A DNA stretch of 64,000 nucleotides from Tamarix chinensis (Eukaryota; Streptophyta; Magnoliopsida; Caryophyllales; Tamaricaceae), in contig CM060174.1 of NCBI GenBank assembly GCA_030549775.1, positions 49,863,707-49,927,706 of the forward strand. The letters are read 5' to 3'. This document shows positions 34,445-47,300 of the stretch, piece by piece. How positions within the stretch are numbered: position 1 is the stretch's first letter; every line of letters begins with the position of its first letter. Made by a program: the position numbers and the translations under genes. The notes beneath the pieces were generated by a model. It had not been told where the DNA came from. It worked only from the letters and a program-made list of their open reading frames with translations, and made no database searches.

Positions 34445-35359
34445 AAAAATGATTGGTTGGAAAAATAAGGAGAGAGTTGTAGTAAATAAAAACCCTAATT
34501 ATCATGCTCGTAATTGGATGATGGTGGGTGAGTTTATCAAGAAATGACCGGTTCCATTCTTTGGGCTTAAATGGTGTATACTAGAAAATGGGGGTTAGAT
34601 TTTTTTTCCTAGAAAAGCATCAAACAGAAGAAGGGAAAAATGGTAGAACATCATGGTAACCAAATCTCGTAGGCATATAGTGATTATCTAGAACATATCA
34701 TCTTTCCAGACCTATATAAAAAAGAGAGGAAGAAGTTGACAAGGGGATGATGCCTTCTTCCATTTCTCTTTATTTAGACCTTCAAATCTATTTGAGGCAA
34801 GGATAAAGCTAGGATGAATGATCAAAACAATCAAAAATTCTTAGAAAATAAATCAAAGTTGGATTACCAAAGTTCTAAATTTTTAGTAGAATTCTTTATA
34901 TAAATATTAGGTATGAAAACCACATTGTTGGACAGACCACTTGAATGGTTCCATTCATTGGTCAACTATTCTACAGACTAATCAATCGATTTCTAAGACT
35001 ATTCAATCGGCTCTCTTGAGCTAAAGCCCTAACATAAAATGAAAGACCAATATACCTATTCATAGAAATAGTTGACGGGTACACTAGAAAATCCACTTTC
35101 TTTTTAATTTTCTAAAATTTTCCAATTCCTTTTCAAATCAAATCCGAAACACCAAATAACAATCAAACATCATCCAAACTCCATTAATAACATGAATTAG
35201 ACACTCCAATGATTTCAAATTTATAAGATATTATAGTAATACACCCTTAAAAGAGCTTGAGTCCCATAAGCTCACTAAATAAGTTCAACTAATATCATAT
35301 GACAATATACCAAGGCACACATCATATTTAATGCAATAAGGAAAAAAGGTTTACTGCCA

Positions 35360-35870
35360 CCCAAAAAGAAAACAATACACCAAGCAATAACACCATAATA
35401 GATTAAATTAGGGTAATTCACTTAAATCTCCTCCTCAACCTCCTAAGTGACCTACTTGGCACTATGCCATAACTAAAGGACCTTGACTAGTTGGATGGTC
35501 TTTGTACATGTCTCTTATGTCTTCATGTCCAAAGTTCTCACCAGTCATTCGTCATTAGTTAGAGTCTCATGAAGCTCTAACATCTCTTTATGGATGATGA
35601 GCAAAGGATTTGTTATGTACTTCCTCAACTAGAAAATATGAAATACATTGTGCATACGAGATAGCTCTATTATTACTAATAACCTATAGGAGAACTTGCT
35701 GAATCACTACAAATTCTTATAAGGCCTATTGTACTTCATACTAAGCTTATCATTCTTGCCAAACCTCAACACTCAATTTGTGGGAGAGACACTTAAAATG
35801 ATTCTATCACCTAACTCATAACCATTAGTCATTCTCCTCAAGTTTGAACATCTTTTTTACCAATCTTAGG
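35360..35870 (-). pseudogene. Second Tekay-like integrase C-terminus and chromodomain, truncated
   Basis: Aligns with 7470-7960. Minus-strand pieces read GDRIILSVSPTN, FGKNDKLSMKYN, LHETLTND, TIQLVKVL and finally NYPNLI, i.e. the integrase C-terminal GPY/F-like region and chromodomain of a Tekay-like element. Frames are broken. Homology stops at about 35870, so the rest of this element is missing or displaced. It abuts the LTR at 21529-35359 exactly as 7510 abuts the LTR at 3388-7467, making a second element that shared that LTR. Confidence 0.75.
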
Positions 35871-36379
35871 TATAAAAAAAATTTATAATACATGTAGCTA
35901 CAAAAAAAAAATATTGAGAAAAATAACTCATATAAGCTTATATAATAATAAAAAATATGGGGTATGAAGGCATGCTAATATTTAATAATATATGCAATCT
36001 AATCAGGAGATAAAAACTTCATTTTGAGGACCTTGAATCACATGTTCCCTCATTAAAGGGTGGAACGAATAATAATATCTTAGAGACACAAAAACAAATA
36101 CTACCAAATAATGTATTGCCATGACATGACCAATGTGTATCATTTCCATCCAATGCTCTGACGGTGTTGGCCCTACCCAATGGGTAATATTTTGAAGTAA
36201 TTCATCTAGCATGTATTAAAACAATTAAAATCTTACAAAGGTATCATGATATAAATCCATATGAACCTTAAAACAATTTTCTTCACCCCCTAGTAATATA
36301 TATTATAGTGATGTAAAACCACAATTCACATCACCTATCACATTATACCAACAATCAATGTATGAGGCTATATGCCTAC
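35871..36379. other. AT-rich stretch, nothing recognised
   Basis: No coding homology, LTR edge or RNA gene seen. The 69-codon minus-strand frame at 36003-36212 matches no family I know. Confidence 0.5.
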
Positions 36380-38425
36380 TATAATAGCCCCATTTTCTCT
36401 CTTAATTTTTTTTATAAATATATAATACAGAAGAAAACATAAGAAATGGGAAGTCTTATGACCAAACCTACCATAAGACATAAGTCCATCATCTATCTTA
36501 TGATAAGTGTAAGGCTAAAAATGTATTAAAAAAATTCCTGATAAAGAAACTAAACCAAACAATCCTCACAAATAAATTCAACAAAAAATCCTACAAGTTC
36601 TTTGTTGGCAAATCAACAAAAAACCTATGAGATAAACCTAGATTTCAAAATATTAACCAAAAATATGAATATTAATGGTTGATTACCAAACTAAATTATA
36701 TTTTTAACAGAATAACTGATGTGAATCTTTTAAATTTATATTTAAGTAATTTCGAAATTTGTTGTGAATTAATTACTTATAATTGTTTATCTTATTTGTT
36801 GAATTAATAGGATAATATCGCAGCTTATGGGAATCTGTGAACTGGGACATAAGTGCTGGGCAGTTCAGACTATGCTTGGAATGTTCAGATTATTTAAATT
36901 TTATTAAACATTTTTGTAATCCCATATGATGCATTCGCCGGTCGGAATGGGCTAATGGGAATTAGGACGGTTGTATAATCCGCCACCCGGTCCATAAAAA
37001 TTGGACTAGCTGGATTGTGGATTAATCAATCCTTAATGACCATGATTAGCTATAGTTTTTTTAGCTGATGGGAAATTAAGCCTTAAGCTTAATTTTGTAT
37101 TTGGGTCATTTTCTTTGTGATGGCTGGCTGGTCGACACCCTATGATGTTGTTGCTTGGTTTGGGCTGTTCGACACTGTTCGACATTTTATGATCTTTTGG
37201 CCCAAACGAATTGTGTTGCGTCCATAACAGGTTGTAATGTCGTACGTATTTTTTTGTATCAAATACGACTGCTGTACACATATATATAGATGATACATAC
37301 GATGTAATACACACTTTTTGGTAGAAATAAAGCTCGGTGTTATTTTTCTCTCGATCTCTCTCGACTCTCTCTCGACTCTTTCTCTCTCTTGGCGATTCTC
37401 TCATTCGCTTCCTTCTGCTTCCGTCTCATTCTCTTCTCGATCGATATTGATCATTCACCTTCTAAATTCAGTTCCATTGAATCAATTGTGCTTCTGAAGT
37501 TGTGGTTCTTCCTTTGGAAATTTTTCCTTAGGCTGTACCGGCGGAAAAATCGAACGTTGCGCTCGATTAAATCTTCGATCCTTTGGAAACCTAACCGGTT
37601 TTCCATCAATAACTTAAATTCTAAAAAATTTATAAATAAATATAAAAGTTCGTAAGGGAAAAAACACTTGGTAGCTCTAACTCTAAGCCCAATAAAAATT
37701 GCAATAAAACTCAAGCTATAGTACATGCACACAAAAGCCTACACAAATGTAGTATGAGTATAGTGGCGTACTAAGTGAACCACACAAAACACCTAGTGAT
37801 AACATGCCCACATGGCGTAAATAATAAAACATGCATGACATGTTATTATATAAGATCATGGAAAATAAAAGAACAAAATATTCTTAAAAATAAGATTAGT
37901 AGGTTTAAACTTTATAATTTGAAATCATAAATTTATTTATGGAAATCTTTTTAATTTAAAATTTTTAAAGATCTTATTAAACTTGTGAAAATAAATAAAT
38001 TTGAAGACTAAAATATTTTCTATGGATTAAAATCATTAAAATAATTTTACTATTTTAAAGGGATTTATAATTTAAAATAATTTATTTTATTTTAAAAAAT
38101 ATATATCTAAGATAGAGTTGTAATCATATGATGAAGTTATGCTCAAAAATAAATTTAAAAATATTAAAATGAAAACACATGCCAGAACATAAATATATTT
38201 TAAAAGGAAATCAAATCAAATAAATTTAATAAAATCATAGTTATGAATAAATTTATCTATAACTATTTGCAATAGCATATAATTAAATAAATTTCAACAT
38301 AAATTTGAAACACTCATAAAAGCATAAAATGAATTGAAACTTTTACATATATATCAAGAATCATGATTTAAATAAAATCATCCAATTAAAATTAAATTCA
38401 AGGTTTTGAACTCTTAAATCAACAT
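36380..38425 (-). mobile_element. Degraded long-LTR relic split by a solo LTR
   Basis: The segment 37914-38425 resembles 460-960, the AT-rich start of the partial LTR at the window's left end, in the same orientation. The left edge is guessed from TATAATAGCCCC at 36380, a possible decayed TGTAACACCCC. The CRM-like solo LTR 36717-37608 lies inside it. Edges are uncertain. Confidence 0.35.
36717..37608 (+). mobile_element. CRM-like solo LTR, TSD ATAAC
   Basis: 892 bp starting TGATGTGAATC and ending GGTTTTCCATCA, flanked by ATAAC at 36712-36716 and 37609-37613. Its middle (about 36925-37130) matches the LTRs of the element at 54574-60052 in opposite orientation: AATCCCATATGA, CATTCGCCGG, GGCTAATGGG, CCGCCACCCGGTCCAT. 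A TATA-like ATATATATAG lies at 37280-37289, followed by a CT-rich stretch. No internal region, so one LTR was left after recombination. Frames over 37033-37732 are not genes. Confidence 0.9.
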
Positions 38426-39772
38426 TGATATTAGTAATATGATGATGTTTACACTTCTCTAGCATATGAAAACTAGAACTAATATGATGATGTATGAAAA
38501 ATAGATGATGACTATTATCCTAGAGTATGAACACTACCTTGCCATTAACAAGAGAAGATCATACTTGAACCTATGATGATCCTGAATGCTTGTATATTTT
38601 TTTTGTGTGCACTCAAATTGATGGATTCTTCCTCATAGAATAACACTTTAGATGACCCTTGCATTGTCGCACATGCAATTCTTCTAAAGTAGTGCTATGA
38701 TTTATGTTCATCTTATATGTTTCTCTTACTAGTTAATTATGTTTATCTCACTGCTAGCTCATCACAACTCCCATAGAAACATATAACAAATGAGGTACAC
38801 CATTCTTTGTTTCTTTAGCTATTAGTGATTTGATTGGTGTATCAATATCAATCTTCTTACAAAAAGAATGATTAACTCACAAAGTGGTTAGAATGAAGTG
38901 ATAGATATATAAATAAAGCTCAAAGCTACATAGTATCCCATGTGTGCCTCGCATATAACATCCCATGTCATAGAGTGCATTGGTAGCAAAATGTGGAGTC
39001 ATAAACCAAGACCTATCTAACTAAATTCTAATGTTGTAATGCTATAATTCAATTAATGAATTCATCTCTAGAAAAATGGTATTGAAGATAATGGTTGATT
39101 TTTGTAAAAATATTTTTAAATAGCCATGATAGCCTTCAACCTTATTAAAATATTAATAATTCATTAAATTTTGCAAGTAAAAAGGTAATATAATAATAAA
39201 TTATATTTTATATCTATTTATTGTCCTATAATGAATATAAAAGATACAACTTACCCATGTAGAAACATTTGCTCTTAATAAATATGTAGCTGATATGTCA
39301 TCACATTGGAAGGAAGTGTATTGTATTCCTTCTCCAATGATTAAATGCATTCAAGATATGTAGCCTAATTTATGGCATCTATGATATACTTCCATCAAAA
39401 CAATACTACACTACTTGAGACATTTTCTCATTTATCCTCTATATTTTTATTTACATGGAACCTATATAAAAAGTGTTTTTAGCTAGGAAAATTACTTTCT
39501 ACTGGTGAAATGATACCAAGTTCTTGATTAGTGAGGATAATGGTTGGGAACATCATCAAATCCATCAAGTTCTTTACTCTCTCAAGTACCCACATATTAT
39601 TTTCCTTTTTTCTTAGATGACATAAATGCAAATGAAATATTAAAATTTCGTTATGTTGGTGTTACTCTAATAATTTCAAGTAAGGGAGTTTATAAGACCT
39701 AAAATTAGAGGCTTAAGGATTCATAAGACTACCTATAGCAATAAGGTATAACTTCTTTTTGAAAAAATAATC
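38426..39772. other. AT-rich stretch, nothing recognised
   Basis: No open frame with family resemblance, no LTR edge and no RNA gene seen. Confidence 0.5.
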
Positions 39773-40411
39773 ATTAAATATGTCCATAGTTAACTATATT
39801 TAACTTGTTGCAATTTAAGAATGGGCAACCTCTTGGGAAATTACCCGAGATACATGTGATTTGATAAAAAACAAAATAAAAAATACTTAAAAGGACTTGT
39901 GTTAATATGTTGGGCTATTATCATAATAGAACTATAATGTAACTACCCATGGCTAGTGTGAGAGGATGTTACACATGGTATTATAGAAAAAAATATAACT
40001 GCAAGCTAAACATGGAAGAGCATATCAATAGTCCAGCAGGGTAATTATTAGGATATACTTTCATGAGACAGTAAGTGGTTGAGGCTCCATAAGGAAATTG
40101 CATTCTTTTGTGGGGTGTATATGATGCCTTAATTAGGGGTGGATATTAGATTCTTAAAAGTATCGATAAAACCATCTATATGCACATGATATACTATGTT
40201 TTATGTAACCCTTTCATTACTGAACTCCATATTTAAGTTTTCTTCTCTTGGAATAATTAAATTTTTTGATCTTCTAGGAAGTTACCCAAGATGTTTATGA
40301 TGGATAAAAAACAAGCTTAGATGGGCTTGTGTTAATCTATGGGACAAGTCATTGATTGTGAAAGCGCTCTAGAGCAACTACTCGTGACCCTATTAAGGAT
40401 GGGGTGTTACA
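39773..40411 (+). repeat. Two diverged LTR 3' ends in tandem
   Basis: The segments at about 39820-39973 and 40265-40411 share a series of words: GGAAATTACCCGAGAT / GGAAGTTACCCAAGAT, GATAAAAAACAA, and GGACTTGTGTTAATATG / GGGCTTGTGTTAATCTATG. They end GGATGTTACA and GGGGTGTTACA. The first is followed after two bases by TGGTATTATAGA, possibly a decayed TGGTATCAGAGC primer site. This may be an LTR, a short internal remnant and a second LTR after a large deletion, or a partial LTR duplication. Confidence 0.4.
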
Positions 40412-41239
40412 ACATCCTATACCTATTAGTTTTGCATGTGCAATCCATTTATAAGATAAAAGGAAATACATGTAAAATATTAATGGATGCATGATTTGCT
40501 AATAGAATTTAACCTAAAAGGTTCATCTATGGTTTACCTTGATACCACTAAAATTGATGATTATCAATTAGTAACCTCATAAAATATTATAAGAAAATTC
40601 CATGCTCTGTGTCCTTGAACCTAATTTTCTATTAAGCATTGTAAATATACCTTCTCATACACATGCTGTCCTCAAATTATTTATGAATATATATAACCGG
40701 ATCTATTATCGTTTAACATGACTTCTAGTAAGTTCATTAATTATCTCTATCTCATTTTCATTTAACTTACCTACAAATTCATGCCCTTCAAGATATGCTG
40801 AAGAATCTCGATTGTTCATTCCATAGTTAACAACTAAAAACTATGTACCTTCATTGTTTTCCACCACCAAAAGCTCAAAATTACAATCACACTTCTTTGA
40901 GCTTTATTTATGAGCACCATCACATCTATGGGCCTATTTTGTATGAACTATTTCTTTCACATTTAATCCACAATTTACCTCTTCTCCTACCATTTGCCTC
41001 CTTTCAATTTCTTAATTCTGTGATCATCATATGAATTTTTCTGGTTTCATAGGCATATTCTACAACATCTTCACGAGTATAAATGACTTTATATGTTGTA
41101 AAATATTACCATTATTGGAGTTAATTAATCAATAGAATCTATATCTTATAATAAACTATAAATAGTAGGGTTAGTATAGGTAATATTAGGCAACATAATA
41201 TAGGGAGGAGCAAAATATATTCTATATAATTAACATAAA
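40412..41239. other. AT-rich stretch, nothing recognised
   Basis: Short frames only (for example 40843-41034), without family resemblance. Confidence 0.5.
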
Positions 41240-42729
41240 TTGGCTACGTGGATAAAATTACATAGAAATAAAGTATACCAAAATCTTTATCTTGAAATAA
41301 ACACCTAAGACTATTATTTTAAATGATACTAGGACTTGTTTTATTACCTTGAATCCTTTGTACTTATTCAACCATTGAAGAGAATAAGGTTTTGGATGTG
41401 GCATAGTTTTCAACCCCAAATCCTTATCCATCCTCTCATTGGCTACATTTGTATAATATCTATATCAATGATAATACGACAAACTGTATCTCCGACTCTC
41501 CCTTTTGTTTTAAATATCTTCTCCTTCTTAGTAGGTTTCTCAGTTGCTTGTGTTTGAAGTACTCTTTCTAAGACATAACAAGCACTCTTTTTTTCCTTAT
41601 ATTCACTAGAACCTTCCTTAAAAGGCTCAAATTCAGAATTTTCCTCACATATATCCATGGCTGCAATCTCTTGGATTGATAATACCCTTTGATTAGGTCA
41701 TTCATGAGTGAAGTGTCCAAACCCTCAACATTTAAAAACATTTCCTAGTAGATACTTCATTCACTTTATTTTTTCCTTTCTCCTCTTTAGTAATTCCTAT
41801 TTTTTTTTATCAAGATCTGTAGAAGTTAAAGTACTTGCTCCAAAATTTATTGTTTGGTTACTTGAGTAGTACTTTATCAATTGATTACTTTATTTTATAA
41901 AAGGATTAGTGGATTTAATTTGTTTTTACAAATAATAGGAAAAATTTAATCATATCATCAAAAAAATCATAAAGATAAGTTTTTACTTTGTCTAGAATGA
42001 TTATGTTAATGCCTCCTAATAATCTAGCACAAGTTTGTTCATTCCTTTCATGGATATCATATACTAGTGCCAACCTTTCGAATTCCCTAACATACGCCTC
42101 AACACTTAGTAGTCCCTTCTTAAGAGTAGTTAATTTGATAGAGATATCTTGTTCATACTCTTTAGGGATAAATTTCTTCCTTATATATTTTTTATGTTTC
42201 TCCCAAGATTTTATCTTTGACTTACCCTCTCTTTCCCTATTCCTTTTTAGATTGTCATACCATATTCTAGCAAGAATCTTAAAATTAAGAGTTGCTAATT
42301 TGCACTTTTATTTGTCTAAATAATCCTTAAGCTCAAAGATGGCCTCCACTTCATGCAAGTACTCAAGAAATGAGTCTACATCAAGCTTACCATCAAAGAA
42401 GGGAAGATCAAGCTTAATGTGTTTATCCCTCTTTTTATCATACTTAGTTTGATTGCCATAGAGCTTCCTATTACTTCCACTCCATAAAGACTATTTTTCA
42501 TGGTCTATTCTTGATATCAAAAACCTTCCTTTAATTTTATTATCTGACTTTATAGCACTCTCAAATCTCTTACTATAGAATTCTCTATGTTCTTAGGTAT
42601 TTTGGACCAAATCTTGTTTGGCTAACCTAAACTCTAACCATTATATATGTATTTTATAGTAGGCAGTTGTCTAAGTTGTGCATTAGTAGCATCTAAATTA
42701 TTATAAAATTTTTGGATAGCTTCAAACAT
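41240..42729 (-). pseudogene. Gypsy gag-protease relic
   Basis: On the minus strand a Gag begins at ATG 42729 with MFEAIQKFYNNLDATNAQLR. The gag core at about 42440-41980 follows: LDLPFFDGKLDVDSFLEYL, LARIWYDNLKRNREREGKSK, KSWEKHKKYIRKKFIPKEYE, SVEAYVREFERLALVYDIHE. A zinc knuckle at about 41735 reads CFKC, stop, GFGHFTHE, with the final Cys codon now a stop. A protease-like part follows (VCRIIIDID near 41470; LGLKTMPHPKPYSLQWLNKY near 41400; KVIKQVLVSFKI). The catalytic Asp-Ser-Gly is not intact. Stops and frame changes are frequent. The gag core is the same type as the plus-strand relic at 62930-64000. Lineage not resolved. Confidence 0.75.
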
Positions 42730-44341
42730 GGCTTGAAAGTTCCCCCCCCCTTATGATTGATCACCCCTAACACAAAATCACTCGAGAGGCACTATAGGTT
42801 TTAATTGATTAAAACCAAATAACCTCACCCTCACCTTATGATTATTAGTCGATTATTGTGTAATAATTTGAGTTCAATGAATCACAAACACAATAATCAA
42901 ACACACTATCAATCACAACACGTAAACACACACACTAAAACCACCCGTGCTTAACTCTTATTATAGAATTATGCAAGTTTTTTCCTTAAAAACCTTACTC
43001 GAAACACTTAAAATAGTTAAACATGCATTCGAATAAATGAAATTAAAATTTCATGCAGATAAAATCAACAACTCAAACTACAATAATCCCACTTGATAAT
43101 GACACACCATAGTCAAATACACTTCCACAAAACACATAGTTTGCACCATAAGAACACAAGCACACATACTCGGCTACTAACTCCAAATCAAATAAAGTTT
43201 TATGCTCTGTACACTTAGATATCTCTACTAAAATATAAGATCACCACATGTGACTAAATAGTAGCAAAGAATTCCTAAGCATGGAAATTTCTATACAAAA
43301 ATAAAAATCTAAAGTAACATGTTCAAATTTATGTATATCACACACACAAATTTCTACATGCAAATTCAACACAAAAATCCATATTCAATGTTGAATCTAA
43401 CATGAAGCAATACTTAAGATTCATGTAATAACCATGCAAGATCCTATAACATTTACGTGCAACATACAAGTTTTCACAAATATTCAACAAGAACTCATCA
43501 ATTTTTAAGAGAATCTATCGAGATGAATGAAGAACCTTACTTGAACTCCAAAGATGGTGGTATGGTTATCAAACTTGGACAATTATTATACCCCTTGCAA
43601 TGTCAACTTCAAAGGTACTTCAACACAAATTTTGATGTGGAAGATTATCTTCAACAAACTTCTATAAAAATCCAGGATATTTGTTTGAAGGTTTATAAAG
43701 TTACAAACATTTCATCCAAATTGATTCACCACTTATATTTGATGTTGTCTTGAATGTTTAATAGGGTGAATTAGATCTATGCCAAGATATAACTATTTCT
43801 AATGTAATCTCTTCTATTTCTAAATAGAACACTCTCAATATCCCTCAATGCTCTCAATTAAAGAAGGATAAAAGAAGAAGAAGAACACACCTCTCATGCA
43901 GCACTCTCTCTAAGTCACGAATGGAACTTTTTTCATTTAAGTTGGAATGTTGAAATCCTTTTAGTATAAGGTATATACATGCATGCACCAATGAAAGCCC
44001 TTTCATTAATAAGCCTATTAATCAGCGTCATTAATGGAATACACCTCTTAAGGCATGTCATAATACATATATTAAATGTTACAATGATAATTTACAAGTA
44101 TCACAAAGTATACAATAAAAATTAACGAAGTTATACAACTTGAGAATGTAATATATAGATATACTTATATGTAATTAAATTTTATAGTCTGGTAGCCTTC
44201 TTTTTCCTTTCACTATGTAATTCTTATAATATATTGTCATTTTCTTGTAAATCAAGGATCTTCAATCAACATGAACTTCATGAATTTTTTTACAAATATG
44301 TGCAATACCTACGAGAATTGCCTGATAAAAAATTATTATGG
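42730..44341. other. AT-rich stretch between two relics, nothing firm
   Basis: By position it could hold the leader and 5' LTR of the minus-strand gag relic, but I found no primer site or LTR pair. A run of nine C lies at 42743-42751. Minus-strand GTATATACC at about 43970 with a downstream leader-like stretch is promoter-like at most. The 98-codon plus-strand frame at 43457-43753 matches no known family. Confidence 0.4.
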
Positions 44342-47300
44342 GCATGATCGGGGCCTAGGAAGTATCAAATTAAAAATCCCACAATTCAATGGAAAGAATG
44401 ACCCTGATGCCTATCTTGATTGGAAAAGGAAAATTGAGTTAGTTTTTGATTGCCATGATTATCCTGACGATAAAAAAATCAAGTTAGCCATTGTTGAATT
44501 CACAGACTACGCTAGTTCTTGGTGGGGTAGGCTTACTAGGGAAAGAGAACGTTACGGTGAGCCCCCTATTTCCTCGTGGCTTGAGTTTAAATCCCTAATG
44601 CGCTGACGTTTTATTCCTTCCCACTACCATCGGGATTTACATCAACGCCTACAACTCCTTAGACAAGGAACAAAAATGGTAGATGAATACTATAAGGAAA
44701 TGGAGATGTGTCTAGCCAAATAAAATATTGATGAGGACCGAGAAGCCACAATGGCAAGGATTCTTAGAGGTTTAAATCCCGAGATTGCCGACCTTGTAGA
44801 ACTCTATCCCTATGTAGAGATAGATGAACTTCTGAACTTGGCTGAAAAACTTGAGAAACAAATAAAGAATCCTAGGGCTAAACATCGAACTCAAGCTCAA
44901 CCTAGATCCTTCACTAGGAATACTGAACCATCCAATTGGAAGTCTCCCCCAAATCCGAGACCTGACAATAAATCTCCAAGTTCTTCCGTCCCTTTACCAA
45001 GTGAGAAAGGAAAGGTCGTAGCCAACCCAAGTAGACCAAACTCCTCCAGAACTGTCCAATGCTTCAAATGCTTGGGCCATGGGCATATTTCCTCACAATG
45101 CCCTAATCGAAGGGTCATGATGATGAGGGACGGAGAACTAGTCTCTGATTCTGAGGAAGAAAGAGAGAATACGCTTGGGGAACTTGGAAATGAAAGTGAT
45201 GAGGACATGGAGCTACCCCTTTCTGAGTCTCTAGTCATTCGTATGTCCCTTGCCTCCAATGTTAGGGCCGATCCCTCCTACGATCAGCGAGAGAACTTAT
45301 TCCACACCCGTTGCTATATAAATGGAACTAAAGGTAGCCTAATCATCGATAGTGGGAGTTGCGTTAATGTGGCCAGTACCGAGTTGGTCCACAAACTAGG
45401 CCTTCCAATCATTAAACATCCTTGTCCTTATAAACTACATTGGCTAAGTGAGTTTGGGGAAGTTAAGGTTAACAAACAATTCCTCTTAAGTATCCGAATT
45501 GGAAGATATGAGGATGAGGTCTTGTGTGATGTTGTACATATGCATGCTAGCCATGCTCTCCTAGGACGTCCTTGGCAATTCGACAGAAAGGTCATACACG
45601 ATGGATTCAAAAATCGATACACTGTCTATAAGGATGATAGGAATTACACCTTAGCACCTCTTTCACCTTCTCAAGTTAAGGAAGATTAGCTCAAGTTGAA
45701 GGACGAGTTTGATTGTAGAAAAACGCCTTCCACCACTAGTGTTGATAACCGCCTCGGGTCGGACAACGGACCACATACTAACCATTTTGCTCAAAAAAGG
45801 GATGTTGGACAGGCCTTATCTCTAAACATGCCTGTCTACATCTTAATCTACAAACATTGCCTCGAGTCCTCCACTGACCCTTTATGTTCTCTCCCCCTTG
45901 AAATCCAAAATCTCCTCTTTGAGTTCTCAGACTTATTTCCAGAAGAAGTTCCGAAAGGCCTCCCTCCTCTTAGAGGCATTGAACATCAAATTGATTTCAT
46001 CCCGGGAGTTAGCATCCCCAACCATCCCGCTTATAGGGCCAACCCAGAAGAGGTTAAAGAACTAAAAGAATAGGTCACTGAATTACTTGAAAACGGTCAT
46101 GTTAGGGAAAGCATGAGCCCTTGTGCGGTACCTGTTTTGTTAGTCCCCAAAAAGGATGGGAGTTGGCGCATGTGTGTGGATTCATGTGTGGTCAAAAAAA
46201 TCACTGTCAAATACCGTTATCCCATCCCTCGCCTAGATGAAATGCTTGACTAATTAAACGGGAGTATCATTTTTTCTAAAATTGATCTCAAAAGTGGTTA
46301 CCACCAAATTCTAATGAAGCCCGACGACGAGTGGAAAACAACCTTCAAAACTAACTTTGGGTTGTATGAGTGGCTTGTTATGCCATTTGGACTATCCAAC
46401 GCCCCCAGCACCTTCATGCGATTAATGAACCATATGTTGCGCAATTTCATCGGTAAGTTTGTTGTTGTCTACTTCAATGACATCCTCATATATAGAAAGA
46501 ATTATCATGAGCATATATCGCACTTGAGGAGTGTGTTATGTGTGCTTCGGGAGGAGTGTTTGTTTGCTAATCCCTCCAAGAGAGATTTTTGCCTTTAGGA
46601 GGTTATATTCTTAGGCTTTGTGGTTAGTAAGGATGGTGTTAGGATGGATGAGGAAAAGATTAGTGCCATTAAAGATTGGCCCACACCACAAAATGTGTCG
46701 CAAGTCCGGAGCTTTCACGGGTTGTGCGGATTTTAGCGTAGGTTTGTTCCCCACTTCAGTACCATCGCTGCCCCTCTCAATGACCTTGTCAAAAAATCCG
46801 TAGAGTTTAAATGGGGCATAGCCCAGCAAAAGGCATTTGGTCAATTAAAAGAAAAACTTGTTAAGGCACCACTTCTAGCTCTACCTGACTTTGAAAAGGT
46901 TTTCGAGGTCGATTGTGATGCTTCGGGAGTAGGCATCGGTGCTGTCCTATCCCAGGAAAAGCGACCCATTGCTTACTTTAGTGAAAAATTGAAAGATGTC
47001 TGTCTCAACTACTCTACCTATGAAAAGGAGCTGTACGCCCTTGTCAGATCTTTAGAGACTTGGCAACATTACTTATGGCCAAAAGTGTTTATTATTCACA
47101 CTGACCATCAAGCCTTAGGATATCTAAAAACACAAAATAAGCTGAATCGTCGCTAGGCCAAATGGAGTGAGTTTATTGAGTCTTTCCCCTATATTGTCAA
47201 ATATAAGAAGGGGGGAGATAATAAGGTAGCTGATTCTTTAAGTCGAAGGCACACCCTTGTGGCCACTGTGGATGCTAGTCTCTTAGGATTCTCCCATTTA

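Larger units (their letters stand above)
3388..35359 (-). mobile_element. Old Tekay/Del-like gypsy element, minus strand, heavily nested
   Basis: On the minus strand the order is LTR (35359 to 21529), primer site (21513-21525), gag, protease, reverse transcriptase/RNase H, integrase with chromodomain (down to 7510), then the second LTR (7467 to 3388). Three younger elements interrupt it: 10994-20196 between gag and protease, and 21743-26034 plus 27768-33868 inside the upstream LTR. Without them the internal region is about 4.9 kb, close to a full chromovirus coding length. All reading frames are broken and CG is depleted, so the copy is old. The LTRs are about 3.4-4.1 kb without insertions. 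Confidence 0.85.
21529..35359 (-). repeat. Shared middle LTR of the Tekay-like cluster, split by two insertions
   Basis: The pieces 21529-21742, 26035-27767 and 33869-35359 align in order with the LTR at 3388-7467. They give an LTR of about 3.4 kb once the insertions at 21743-26034 and 27768-33868 are removed. On the minus strand it is the 5' LTR of the element ending at 3388. It is also preceded directly by another integrase-chromodomain fragment (35360-35870), so it doubles as that fragment's 3' LTR. Confidence 0.75.

Noticed and set aside
37033..37732. Frames of 88-123 codons on both strands
   Set aside because: They overlap the CRM-like solo LTR and its right junction; sister LTRs do not keep them open.
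43457..43753. 98-codon plus-strand frame near promoter-like sequence
   Set aside because: No domain or family resemblance and no supporting frame nearby, in AT-rich DNA beside a decayed element. Chance is sufficient.
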